A stretch of 64,000 nucleotides of DNA from Roridomyces roridus (taxonomy: Eukaryota; Basidiomycota; Agaricomycetes; Agaricales; Mycenaceae), in NCBI GenBank assembly GCA_029378245.1, contig JARKIF010000041.1:62001-126000 (forward strand), read 5' to 3'. Under the pieces are notes generated by a model, which saw nothing but the letters and a program-made list of their open reading frames with translations, had not been told where the DNA came from and did not search any database. Positions 10,674-21,096 of the stretch are shown here, in pieces. Numbering within the stretch: the stretch's first letter is position 1; the number at the start of each line of letters is the position of its first letter. The position numbers and the translations under genes were made by a program.

Positions 10674-11279
10674 ATGTCCAACCTGTGTCATATATTCGAA
10701 GCATTTTGAACCTATGCCGTTTTCGCCACCGGACAGGAGGTTGTGTCATTTGGGGAAAACTGGGCCGTGTCGTTTCTGCGCCGACTGTGGGTTGTGTCAT
10801 TTTTGTACAACTGCGGGCGCAAAATTTTGAGTGACAAGCTGGTTGTGCTGATGCAGTACAGTGGTTGTGGTGATTTTTGTCTCATTTTCAAGCTGAGTCA
10901 TATTTCCTGTTGCATGAAGGAGGTTGTGCTTTTTATCACGCAAAATGCCTTAAGCTGGGTGTTTTACTTGCTGAAAACTGGGGGTTGCGTCGAAAAAGGG
11001 TTTTGCTACACTATACCTGCCATAAAAACGGCAGGTAAATCACAGATATCATATGTAATATCTAAAATGAGACCTCACCTTGGGGGAACAAAACTCGAGT
11101 CCAGTTACTAGGAGTGTGATTGCAAAATCTCAGGTCATTTCAGCCGAAATAGAATGCTCTGGAGAGAAAGGAAAAACTCACTGATGGCAGCTGTCAAAAT
11201 TACTGATTGTAGCCGCAAAAAGGAAACAGCACAGCCACCCTCATCAAAAGTCTGAATCCGTATAAAAAGTTGTCTGGAC

Positions 11280-13104
11280 GCATTTTGATCCTTCTCAGTA
11301 TTCCGCTCGCCGTGGGCTCAATTCTCAACGGATTGTCTTCGGACCTTCACCAATCGATTTCTACAGTCAATATACATGTCGTAGGGTACCCAATCAGATT
11401 CATTAGTGCATCCGAGGACCCGGGAATGCGTGATCTCTATTTGACAGTACTCCAGCTTGCACAACGCACGGGGTGCGCCTGAGCCTAGGATATTTTCATA
11501 GCACACTCAAATACACTTTCTGTATGGCGTTGATAACGCTGCCGCCGACTCAACACTCAAACACTACCCAAACAAAGGGCAGTGGGATTGCGTTAGGTAG
11601 ACGAAGTTGTTGTTGTGCGAGGGTGTCTTCTCAGTGACGGAACACTTTGAGTTTGACTGAGCGTTGAAACGGGAACTAAGCAGCGAGACGGTATAAAACC
11701 AAGCTCAAGCTGAACCAAGTTCGATTTGATAGGCCAAAACACAAGTCCAATCCAACCAACACAACCAATATCCGAACACAAGCTGCGTTGCCAACCAACG
11801 ATCACCAAGTTCAAATCCCAATCCAAACCAAATCCAACCAAGTCCAAAGTCCAACCAAAACAATCCAACAATAACAAGATCACACAAATCACAAGGACAG
11901 AGTCCAGGGGCGAGAGGTTTAGACAGTAAATGCCAATGAAATGGAGCTTCGCACACAGCTAGGCCTACCAATACAGTGGGGTTCCATTCTACATACTGGG
12001 CTTTTATACATGCTGGGTGCAAACAAAGAACAAATAGGAACTATATAATCCCAACCAATAGGAACAATCCTTTCCCTAATCTCCCTGTAAAATACTCTCT
12101 TGGCGCTGTCAATCACACTGGATTGATCCCATGTTGGCTTTATCACTCCGATCGCAAGCTGATTGTTCCACAATTGATCCACGTCCTCGGCATTCTCGGA
12201 GTCAACCATCCAGATCAAATCTTGGCAGAACTGATGGCAACTTTGACCCGAAGCTCGGCCCTCTGTGATTCCCACAATATTTGGTTTCGAGGCTGACTTG
12301 AAAGTAAACTGGCTGGATTGCGGCACTTGGTTTTCTAGCATTCGACAACCTCCCCGAGAAGAACATCCAACTAGTTTCGCTGAAATGTTAGACCGGTTCC
12401 AGCCAACCGACGCCCCTTCCAAACGACGACTTCCAACCATGAGAACCCAAAGAATCGGCTTTATCGGATGTTCGGATCAAATGCCCGGTCAAGTCTACAC
12501 GAAGTTTGACCGAGGTCAAAATCCTATCCCGGCCGCTGTCCGCACTCTGGTCGGCAGCTCTGATAGCTCCAACCCTCTAGGATTGACAATAAGCCTGTTT
12601 CGGACTACAGTGTTTGGTATAGGCATCAAAATGCTGAATTATGTTGTTTTGGACACCGAAAAGTCCTGCGGCTTATCAGCGTAGGGAACGTTTCCCTGTA
12701 ATAGAGCACCTGCAGCACCCCCGGTTTATCAGAATGGCTCACCAGCGCAAATCTCGCGCATATCGGCGTGTGGTATGCCTCCTTTTGCGAAGGTTTGGGT
12801 GGGCGCCATGCAGGGATGTCCACTGAAGATATTCCGATGGTTTCCGAGCCCAGGGATTGCGCTGAGCGTGTGCAAAGTCCTCGACGGAGGCAGATCACCG
12901 TTCCGTGATGCTTACTAAGCTGCGCAACTCACTGCTCTCGCCTCACTTAGCACACGCTCCGCGTAGTCCCTGTGCTCCAAAAGCGTCGGAATATATTCAG
13001 TGGGTATCCTTTCATGGCGCCCGACCCAAATCTTGCGAAAGGACACATACAACACACATGTATATGCAGCATTCACGGGAAAGTGATCAAAATCTCAACA
13101 TTTT
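11280..13104. other. Gene-poor stretch with a CCAA-rich tract
   Basis: 11738-11900 is a low-complexity CAA/CCAA-rich tract downstream of a TATA-like GGTATAAAACC (about 11690), which resembles an LTR or promoter with an unstructured leader. The minus ORF 11919-12440 has no recognisable motif. Nothing here was identified with confidence. Confidence 0.35.
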
Positions 13105-14170
13105 ACGAGAACTTGCTTGCTAAGTTCTCGTTCTTTTAAAATTCAGTCAGGCCAGAATCCGGACAACTTTTTATACGGATTCAGACTTTTGATGAAGGCG
13201 GCTGTGCTGTTTCCTTTTTGCGGCTACAATCAGCAATTTTGACAGCTGCCGTCAGTGAGTTTTTCCTTTCTCTCCAGAGCATTCAATTTCCGCTGAAATG
13301 ACCTGAAATTTTGCAAGCACACTCCTAGTACCTGGACTCGAGTTTTGTTCCCCCAAGGTGAGGTCTCATTTCGGATATTACATATGATATCTGTGATTTG
13401 CCTGTCGTTTGCAATCAGTCCCTTTTGAGTCAACCGGAGACCCTGGATCTCTGGGATGCGGTTAGGCTGAAGAAGGAGGTGTAATATTGCCTAGAACCCC
13501 CTCCTTGTAAATTACAAAAGATCCTCGCAGCCGAAAGAACATACATTCTGTGATGGATGTTCATATGCATCAGCACTGATTCCCCGTGTCCTCACTGAGA
13601 TTCCATCTTTTGTGTGAGATATTGGAGCAGATTGAGGACAAATCTCTGTCTGAAAGTGTGCACAGAGCCCACATTTCCCTCAAAACCCTGGATGGTCTAG
13701 ACTAGGTCACCAAGTGACTGCTCCACGGCCTACGGGCTGCTGGCCTGTTGAGTACTCGTCTTTTTCACCACAGTTACACCAAGATGTAGTGAGCTCTGGG
13801 TCCTGTTGAGACAGAAGGTTCAAATGACACCAGACAAACTACTTAATGTTGACTTAATGTTCTGCTATTAGCTACCCTGGGCTTGGCAGTGTAAGGCAAA
13901 CTGACTGCAAAAATGCATACATAGGCTCTTCCTTGAGTTGTCTAGGGCACTGTGGGGCATTTTCGATGCTCTTCCAGTTGGATATTTGGGACAGAGCAAT
14001 GAGGGATCAAAGATTGATCAAAGGTGTCACAATCATCACGTCACTGCAAGCCGGGTTCTCTACACAGCCACACATTCACATACATTTGATTTCACCCAAC
14101 ACACTGTACATCATTCACACAAGTAAGTTCTCGTCTATGCCGTGCTCTGCAACGGCCCGTACCCCCAAGT
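13105..14170 (+). mobile_element. Repeat family 'ACTTGGGGG' copy B
   Basis: Starts with a hairpin ACGAGAACTT-gcttgct-AAGTTCTCGT and ends AAGTTCTCGT...TGCTCTGCAACGG...ACCCCCAAGT. It is the inverted, uninterrupted counterpart of copy A and related to copy C. There is a hairpin at one end and only one arm, set about 35 bp inward, at the other. No target duplication is visible. This asymmetry recalls Helentron-type termini, but I see no Rep/helicase gene. Confidence 0.65.
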
Positions 14171-14565
14171 TTGATAAAAATCCGCGCGCGCCCTATGTTC
14201 CGCAAAGAGCTGTAACTCTCATTATCCAATTACGCCTTTCCACGCGTCGTTCGGCGACTTTTTACTCACTCAATCTCGGTCATCTATGTTCCATCTTAAT
14301 GCGCAAGAAAGGTTCAGTGTTGCACGTGCTTTACTGCGTGTCTATTCGCGTCCACGCAAGGATTATCCTTTCTGGTACGTGGCTGAATTTTTATTTCCAC
14401 TTGGCAAATCTCAAGGCATTCATGAAGGGACCAAAAAATCATTGCCCAGTTTTTCAAGTACCTGACATCACTGGAACCGTCACTGGCTCAATGCGCAGAA
14501 CTCCTTCCCCTTCTCCTTCAGTTCAATTGGGATTTCTTCTTTCTTCAAAACTATAGGATTGAGGG
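14171..14565 (+). pseudogene. Middle part of the split NACHT gene
   Basis: Conceptual splicing across a 53-bp intron (14375-14427) gives SHYPITPFHASFGDFLL...RALLRVYSRPRKDYPF, then DQKIIAQFFKYLTSLEPSLAQCAEL. The first block matches the conserved 'I.PYHASF.DFL' region that follows the NTPase in Agaricomycete NACHT proteins. The frame stays open to the copia insertion site at 14565 and continues in the same frame at 19331 after the element. Confidence 0.72.
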
Positions 14566-14745
14566 TATTGTTTGATGATGTTCGATGAGTGTGAACAAGA
14601 GAAGAATAATGCATTCCGTGGTTCAGCTACAGGCTTATATACTACGGATAATATCTAGAATATTCTACTATAGTGAAGAGAGACTTAGTAATAGCTGAGT
14701 AAATAGAATCGGGTAGAAGGTCGGGGAATAATGATTACTACAACA
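14566..14745 (-). repeat. 3' LTR of the copia element
   Basis: 180 bp, identical to 19151-19330; contains the TATATACTACGG-type sequence on the plus strand. Confidence 0.95.
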
Positions 14746-14752
14746 CTCCCCC

Positions 14753-17700
14753 TCAAGCGCGAGTCATTCCAAGTCGAGAGACGAAATACTCGTGCTTGGA
14801 CTTGTCGAGTGCTTTGGTAAACAAGTCCGCGGTGTTCTCCGAGGTAGGGCAGTAGGAAACTGATACTTCGTTAGAAGTGAGGTTCTCCCGAATGAAGTGG
14901 TGCCGAACGTCGATATGTTTGGAGCGGGCGTGGAAACCAGAGTTCTGCGCGAAGGAGATAGTGCCGTGATTGTCAACGGAGATGTGAGTGGGAAGATGGG
15001 GTGTGTAGCCGAGCTCAGAGAGCATACTACGAAGCCAGAGAGCTTCGCGGGTGGCTGATGCAAGAGCCATGTACTCTGCCTCCATGCTCGATAGCGCCGT
15101 GGTTGGTTGCTTCTTTGAGTTCCAAGTCACAACTCCCCCTGCAAGGGTTGAGAGGTAGCCGGTGACGGATCGGCGGTCGTCGGGCGAGTTAGCCCAGTCG
15201 GCATCAGAGAATAACTCGATGGTGGAGTGCTGATCCGACGTGTATTTGATACCGAGATTGACGGTGCCGCGAAGGTAGCGGAAAACTCGTTTGACGGCGG
15301 TGAGGTGAGCAGGGCCGGGATTCAGACTGAACTGGGAGAGAGTCTGAACGGCAAAGGAGATGTCGGGCCGCGTGGAAATGGCGGCGTACATGAGTGATCC
15401 AACCATGTGCTGATAGACACGTTTGATCTCAGGGTGAGACTCCGAGTCTGGCGTCTTGGTGAGTTTCACGTGGGGATCCATCGGTGTGGTGGAGGGGTTG
15501 GAGTTCTGCATCTGGAATCGCTCGAGAATCTTGGTGATGTACTGTGACTGGCTCACAAAGATAGAACCATCAGTGTCTCGAGTGATCTCCATTCCCAAAA
15601 GTTGGCGAATATCACCGAGTTTCTTGATATTGAACATCTGCTCAAGTTCGGATTCCGTGGCAACGATGAGCGCGGGCGATGATGCAAGGATGGTCATGTC
15701 ATCAACATGAACGGCTATGATCGTGATGTCGGTGCCGCTACGTTTGATGTAAACGCACTGGTCGGATAGAAGGCGTGAGTATCCGCGGGAGAGGAATGAT
15801 GAATTGAGCTCGATGTTCCAGACACGGCCGGACTGCTTAAGACCATAAATAGCCTTGTTGAGTCGTAGTGCAAGAGTTGTGCCGTCCTGATATAACTCGG
15901 GTTGTTGCATGTAAATCTCCTCGTCGAGCTTGCCATTGAGGTAAGCACCGATAACGTCAACCACATGTATGTCAAGGTTGTAACGGGCGGCGAGAGCGAG
16001 AAGTAGACGGATGGTTTCCATGCGAACGACGGGTGCAAAAGTTTCATCAAAGTCGATGCCGGGGATCTGAGAAAATCCTTTAGCAACGAGACGGGCCTTG
16101 TAGCGTGTGATAGAGCCGTTCTCGTCGCGCTTCACACGGAAAACCCATTTACAGGGAATGGCGGTGCGATCACAGGGTAAAGGTGCTGGGGAAAATGTAT
16201 TGAGGTTACGGAGCTGATCCATTTCCTCATCCATCGCTTTCTTCCACTCAAGCCAGTCGGGCCGTGACTTAGCCTCGTCAACTGTGAGTGGATCATTGGA
16301 GATGGGATCGGAATTTACGGCAGGCAGCGCAAAGCCGAGTAGTGCACTGTCAGGCTTAGCGTATTTCCGAGTGCGTGGGCCGAGAATGATGTTGTCCTCT
16401 GAGATGGCACTGCTAATGTCACGTGGTGCCTTCGGGCGGGGTGCGGTGGCCGGTGATGCGGAAACGGATGGGACAGGTGTCAGAGTGCTCGGAGTGGGAG
16501 CGATGGGAGACGGTGGAGTGATGGGGGTGGCTGTTGGCGTCGTTTGCGTAGCCTCAGGCTCAACCGTAGTGGATTTCAAAGTGGAATCCAACAAACTCTC
16601 CCCCTTGAGCGGAGGCGGAGCTGTGTCAGATGTGACAGGTTCCCGGATGAAAGTGATGTTCCGTGAGGTAAGTACCTTGTGCGTATGTGGGTTGTAGTAA
16701 CGCCAAGCACCGGATTCATCGGAAAGTCCAACAAATTTGCAAGATTTAGTCTTAACAAAGACTTTACCGTTCTTGCCATCCTGCTGCAAGACTTCGCAGG
16801 GATTGCCGAATTCCTCTAGAGCACTGACGTCAGGCTTCTTTCCTGTATAGGCCTCGTCCGGTGTAATCTTATCACCAAGAGCGCGCGAGGGTGACCTATT
16901 TTTCAGGTAAGTGGCGTAGGCAACAGCTTCGGGCCAGAGGGAAAGGGGTAAGCTGTGTGCGGCGAGCATAGCACGAGCATGCTCGATAAGCGTGCGATTG
17001 AGCCGCTCGGCAACACCGTTCTGCTGAGGTGAGTAAGGTGCCGTGAGCTCAAGACGGATGCCGCGGGAGCCGAGATAGTCGTGAACTGCCTTAGAAATGT
17101 ATTCCTTGGCGTTGTCACAATGAAAAGCTTTGACGTGTTTGCCGGTTTGCGTGGAAATGTATGCAACGTAGTGCTGCATTTTGTCTATGACCTCCGTGCG
17201 CTTCTTCATGAAGTAGAGGATAGTGCGGCGTGTCTTTGCGTCCGTGAAGCTGATGTAATAGCGCTCGCCTGAGATGCCGGTGACGCGCGATGGTCCCCAA
17301 ACATCTGTGAAAGTGTTGTCACCGATGTCAGAATATGTCCGTTCAGCCTCGGCTGGAAACGGAGTGACGTGTGACTTGGCTTTGATGCATGCCACACACT
17401 GTGCCGAGGGTGTGCTTGTGGGATCAACACTCATCCCGTTGACCATGTTATTGTTCTTCAACATCCGGACGGATGCTGGCGAGATATGGCCAAAGATACG
17501 ATGCCATTTGTCCCATGAGTGTGCGGGAGCAACGGCGGCAAAGGTTGGTACAGTGGAAACGGCGGGTGCAGTCGGAACGGGTGATGGGACTGATGGAACA
17601 GCGGGCATGGCGGCGGCAGCGGCCGTGATGCGGTTGGCAGGTTGAGTGATCTGGAGTAAGTAGAGGTTACCGATCTTTCTGCCATGCATGATTTCGCGTC

Positions 17701-18919
17701 GACTGGATCCCTTGGTGAATACGTGCATGTAATCACCGTCAAATTGGATCAGAAAGCCAGCATCAGCAATGCGGCTGATGGACAAGAGGTTGTATGGCGA
17801 GCTGGGGACGTGAAGGGAATTATTGAGTGTGATGTTGTATGCCGAACTCTTGACATGAGAGACAATGACAGCGGAGCCGGTGCCGTCACACTTCACACTG
17901 CCGAAACCAGTGATGGTTCGGTCACTGTGCGCGTAAGTGGTGAAGAATTCCCGCTTCTTGATGATGTGAGACGTGGCGCCGGAATCGGCGAGCCAGGTGT
18001 CAGGGGACAGAGCGGGTGCGGTGGAGTCCCGTGCCATAAAAGCAAAATCCGATGATTCGGGGCTAGGGATTGGTTCCGCGATGTGTGCGTGATTCTTATT
18101 GGCATAACGCTCCTTCGATTGGCGCGTGTTCTGCTCCTTCTGGGACTGTGTGAATGTTCTCCCAGCTTTCACGTCGCGGCAATCCGAAACCATGTGCCCA
18201 ATTCTGCCGCAGCCATAGCATGTGACTTTGGCGTTGAATTTGGCGGGCTTGCCGAATTTCTTGCCGTGTGCCGGGAGCGCTACCTCGTCGGATGAGGGTT
18301 TGGCTCGTCGCCGGCGGTCCTGCTCGAGAATACGAGCCACGAGTTTGGTGGAGTCCGTCAACGATGCCGTGTCGATGCCTGAGGTAAAAGTGTCCCAGGA
18401 ATCCGGCAGTGATGTGAGAAGGGTGATGGAGTATTCCTCCTCCGATAGTTTGGCGCCCTGTGCGGCCAACTTGGTGCGTAGATTTTTGAGAGCTCGAATG
18501 TGCTCTTCAACGTTCCCACCTTCCTCGCAGTGGAGGCGTGAGAGTTGCCGACGGAGAAGGACGATGGCGATCACACCTTTCGGCTGATAGGTGTCGGCAA
18601 GGGTGGTCCAGGCTGTGGATGACGATGTGGCGTCAGTAATGTACACCAACGGATCGTCGGAAACACGAAGACGGATCTGGGAGAGGGCCTGTCGGTCCTT
18701 ACGATCCCAATCAAGAATTTCCTTCGCCTTCGCGCCCTGTGGATCAACGATTTCTCCACTGGCGTTAAGGGTGTGGACGGGGCGTGGAATGGTACCGGTG
18801 ACATATTCGATCAGATTCTGATCGGTGAGAATGTCGGTTATTTTCACAGCCCATGTAGCGTAATTCTCCTCCCCAAGGAGATGCTGGATGCGGTAGGCGG
18901 ATGTCGATGATTCGGACAT
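14753..18919 (-). CDS. Copia Gag-Pol polyprotein, intact
   Basis: One uninterrupted frame of 1,388 residues. In order: an N-terminal copia Gag region (LLGEENYATWAVKITDIL...), a CCHC zinc knuckle CYGCGRIGHMVSDC near residue 235, an aspartic protease DTWLADSGATSHI near 310, a pre-integrase HIFGH-type segment with CVACIKAKSH near 500, an integrase core with DNAKEYISKAVHDYLG and SPQQNGVAERLNRTL near 600-650, a reverse transcriptase with KWVFRVKRDENGSI, DETFAPVVRMETIR and the VHVDDM active-site variant of YxDD, and RNase H with ADWANSPDDRRSVTGY and SSMEAEYMAL near 1,250-1,300. A Pro/Thr/Ser linker separates integrase from RT. No stop or frameshift is seen, so the element could be autonomous. Confidence 0.97.
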   Translation of the reverse strand: MSESSTSAYRIQHLLGEENYATWAVKITDILTDQNLIEYVTGTIPRPVHTLNASGEIVDPQGAKAKEILDWDRKDRQALSQIRLRVSDDPLVYITDATSSSTAWTTLADTYQPKGVIAIVLLRRQLSRLHCEEGGNVEEHIRALKNLRTKLAAQGAKLSEEEYSITLLTSLPDSWDTFTSGIDTASLTDSTKLVARILEQDRRRRAKPSSDEVALPAHGKKFGKPAKFNAKVTCYGCGRIGHMVSDCRDVKAGRTFTQSQKEQNTRQSKERYANKNHAHIAEPIPSPESSDFAFMARDSTAPALSPDTWLADSGATSHIIKKREFFTTYAHSDRTITGFGSVKCDGTGSAVIVSHVKSSAYNITLNNSLHVPSSPYNLLSISRIADAGFLIQFDGDYMHVFTKGSSRREIMHGRKIGNLYLLQITQPANRITAAAAAMPAVPSVPSPVPTAPAVSTVPTFAAVAPAHSWDKWHRIFGHISPASVRMLKNNNMVNGMSVDPTSTPSAQCVACIKAKSHVTPFPAEAERTYSDIGDNTFTDVWGPSRVTGISGERYYISFTDAKTRRTILYFMKKRTEVIDKMQHYVAYISTQTGKHVKAFHCDNAKEYISKAVHDYLGSRGIRLELTAPYSPQQNGVAERLNRTLIEHARAMLAAHSLPLSLWPEAVAYATYLKNRSPSRALGDKITPDEAYTGKKPDVSALEEFGNPCEVLQQDGKNGKVFVKTKSCKFVGLSDESGAWRYYNPHTHKVLTSRNITFIREPVTSDTAPPPLKGESLLDSTLKSTTVEPEATQTTPTATPITPPSPIAPTPSTLTPVPSVSASPATAPRPKAPRDISSAISEDNIILGPRTRKYAKPDSALLGFALPAVNSDPISNDPLTVDEAKSRPDWLEWKKAMDEEMDQLRNLNTFSPAPLPCDRTAIPCKWVFRVKRDENGSITRYKARLVAKGFSQIPGIDFDETFAPVVRMETIRLLLALAARYNLDIHVVDVIGAYLNGKLDEEIYMQQPELYQDGTTLALRLNKAIYGLKQSGRVWNIELNSSFLSRGYSRLLSDQCVYIKRSGTDITIIAVHVDDMTILASSPALIVATESELEQMFNIKKLGDIRQLLGMEITRDTDGSIFVSQSQYITKILERFQMQNSNPSTTPMDPHVKLTKTPDSESHPEIKRVYQHMVGSLMYAAISTRPDISFAVQTLSQFSLNPGPAHLTAVKRVFRYLRGTVNLGIKYTSDQHSTIELFSDADWANSPDDRRSVTGYLSTLAGGVVTWNSKKQPTTALSSMEAEYMALASATREALWLRSMLSELGYTPHLPTHISVDNHGTISFAQNSGFHARSKHIDVRHHFIRENLTSNEVSVSYCPTSENTADLFTKALDKSKHEYFVSRLGMTRA

Positions 18920-19150
18920 GATGATAATGTGGTGATGCTAGGTGTAGATCGAGAGGCGTCGAGTGTGCGTCGAAAAACGGTGATCAAGGCATGTGACGGT
19001 TTGAGCTGTCAAGCTGGCGTGTGATTATCGAGAGGCGTCGAGTGTGCGTCGAAAACCGGTGATTAACGTGTGTGACGGTTTGAGCGGTCAAGCTGGTGAT
19101 AGACGTGTGATTATTCGGGAGAAGTTCAGTTACGGCCGGGGCCCATAACC

Positions 19151-19330
19151 TATTGTTTGATGATGTTCGATGAGTGTGAACAAGAGAAGAATAATGCATT
19201 CCGTGGTTCAGCTACAGGCTTATATACTACGGATAATATCTAGAATATTCTACTATAGTGAAGAGAGACTTAGTAATAGCTGAGTAAATAGAATCGGGTA
19301 GAAGGTCGGGGAATAATGATTACTACAACA
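19151..19330 (-). repeat. 5' LTR of the copia element
   Basis: 180 bp, identical to 14566-14745; the element's promoter should lie here because transcription runs on the minus strand. Confidence 0.95.
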
Positions 19331-20166
19331 GAGGGTCAGATATCAAACATGCTAGATTGGCTGAAAGTGAGCATGGAACTTTCCTCATTTTGTTCATCTA
19401 TACAAACACATCAGATAGAAATTCCCTGCCAATTCGCCCGAGCTTGAAAATATCATACACCTCTGGAAATGTGCAGAATGGATGTGTCAGGCCATTGCTA
19501 TATCCAGCAAAGGCTTGGGCTGTCCTTCCGAGTTGCCTGATTTTTTGGCGCACACTCCTCAACTGCAACAAATCCTGGCAGTTATCTCATCCAGTGTGTC
19601 AGGACCCCATCGGTCGCCCTGCCATATTCTTCTCCAACCCCGGATCCTTTTGGATCTCTCTTGGGATGACATCTTCAGGTCATTAGCGCTATTGCGATCC
19701 ATCTACCCGGACGAAAACCGACTTCCTCAATTCCCTTGGACGCATCTACGAGGTGTTCTTGACCGCGATGCTGTAGCACACGGCTATGTTTCTCTGCTTC
19801 GGAAAATGACCGACGGAGAATTACCGTATAATGCCATCTGGTATGTCTGTACCTTCCAGTCATTAATGCGGCGGGTAACCAATTGAATATTCTAGGCCCA
19901 GTTTGCCGGATATCCGTGCATATTTGTCACACGAGGACCTATCTCTTGATGCAAAGCTAGTACAGGAGCTTGCTCTCATTACGGCTCCCAAAGACCTCCT
20001 CATCTCGACTCATCATAGTGTTTACCATATATTCGCCCGTTATCTGGAGCGCTTTCGCCATCCAACTGCGCAACAACCCCCCAGTGGTTGTGAAGTCTCA
20101 GAAGAGCTGATCTCACGATGGGAGGACTGGAGCAGGGGGGTCCATCAACTTGACCAGGACACATGA
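19331..20166 (+). pseudogene. 3' part of the split NACHT gene
   Basis: Continues the frame of 14171-14565 across the copia element. With introns at 19367-19418 and 19841-19895 it reads GQISNMLDWLK|KFPANSPELENIIHLW...DLSWDDIFRSLALLRSIYP...NAIW|PSLPDIRAYL...ISRWEDWSRGVHQLDQDT, ending at 20166. The 'LDWL...P.EL...W' element is typical of the C-terminal end of Agaricomycete NACHT proteins. No internal stop or frameshift is needed in the middle and C-terminal pieces once the copia element is removed, so that half decayed little before the copia jumped in. Confidence 0.75.
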
Positions 20167-20901
20167 CATTTTCTTACTATTTTCACATATGCATTGCGTA
20201 CATACTATGCACCTAAAATTCAAGTCGCCATGATTCGTGAAATCGATCTAGCCTCGCAGGTTTCTCGTGGTGAGGGTTGCCACAAGGAGTTTGCGCATAT
20301 TGGACGGATGGAACTAATGAATACCCACATTCAATGAATTTAAGTAATCCACAGGAAACTTGACAGCTCTGAACTCACCTCATAAACATTCGCAATGCAC
20401 CCAAGCGGAACAGAGGCGCAACGGATCTATTCGTTTTCAGGGCAGTGACTTCCCAACTTGCACAGCTGGAGTAGAAAAATAAAAATGCCAGGTCCAACTT
20501 GGGCCCCCGAATGGAATTGAACCGTACTCCTGTCAACTGTCGCGGTGAGCAGTGAGTGCCCGCAGGAAACTTGTGATGCCCTGGTTCAGATTCGAATACA
20601 GAAGTACTCGAGTCCTCCTCCCTTCATTGCAGAGGAGAATCAAAGCCACACTCTGGATCTGTCCATCCATTATCCCAACAGGGATACTCTATTGGCAAAC
20701 AATATGATTCTCTAATGAAAGTGGCCATTGGGCACCGACGGAATCGAACCGAGTATGACCCCGCTGAGAAAGCCTGTGAGTGATGGGTTCCATGAGCACA
20801 TTCCAGAACTCCGCAGTGTCTAAACCTCACCCACGATACCACACCTGAACTCGTATGCCCAAGGCACGGTATAATGATTGCTGATGAGATTGTTTCAAAT
20901 T
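20167..20901. other. Intergenic with repeat copy
   Basis: No gene seen. It contains the second copy of the T-arm-like repeat (20749-20866) and another T-arm-like motif near 20525. Confidence 0.45.
20749..20866. repeat. Dispersed repeat copy (pair at 6709-6855)
   Basis: Colinear with 6709-6855 over the ACCGAGTATGACC, CCAGAACTCCGC and GAACTCGTATGCCCAAGGC blocks. Confidence 0.5.
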
Positions 20902-21096
20902 ACGAGAACTTACTTGCTAAGTTCTCGTTCTTTTAAAATCTCGTCAGGCCAGAATCTGGACAACTTTTTCTGTCTGTTCCACTTTTGATGAGGGTGGCAG
21001 TGCTCTTTCCTTTTTCGCGGCTACAATCACTGATTTTGACAGCTGTGATCACCACAGATTTCCTTTCTCTCTGGGACCTACAGTCGCTCACGTATT

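Larger units (their letters stand above)
9692..11024. mobile_element. Non-autonomous TIR element, TATGG...CCATA family, copy 1
   Basis: Terminal inverted repeats TATGGCAGGTATACTGTAGC / complement of GCTACACTATACCTGCCATA, flanked by AAAATG (9686-9691) and AAAACG (11025-11030). Copy B of the host repeat has an uninterrupted site with a single CAAACG at the same place, which shows a 6-bp target duplication. Inside each end are repeated AAAAAGCACAACC-type motifs, direct on the left and inverted on the right. No transposase is visible. Confidence 0.75.
8893..11279 (-). mobile_element. Repeat family 'ACTTGGGGG' copy A (host of a nested insertion)
   Basis: On the minus strand this copy matches 13105-14170 almost along its length and ends in CACTTGGGGG-type sequence (complement of GTACCCCCAAGT). 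Its other end is cut at about 11279, so the hairpin terminus seen in copies B and C is missing. It is split by the TATGG-type element at 9692-11024. No coding capacity is visible, so it is probably a non-autonomous element. Confidence 0.65.
14566..19330 (-). mobile_element. Complete Ty1/copia LTR retrotransposon
   Basis: A 4,765-bp element with 180-bp LTRs at 14566-14745 and 19151-19330 that are identical base for base, flanked by the 5-bp target duplication GAGGG (14561-14565 and 19331-19335). On the element strand it starts TGTTGTAGTAATC and the repeated block ends in ...AAACAATA, so the usual terminal CA lies three bases inside the repeat as drawn. A purine tract (GAGGGGGAG) precedes the 3' LTR, and GGTTATGGGCCCC follows the 5' LTR as likely primer-binding site. 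Identical LTRs plus an intact polyprotein mean a recent insertion. Confidence 0.97.

Noticed and set aside
11919..12440. 173-residue minus ORF as a retroelement gag
   Set aside because: No zinc knuckle, LTR or neighbour supports it; left as unassigned.
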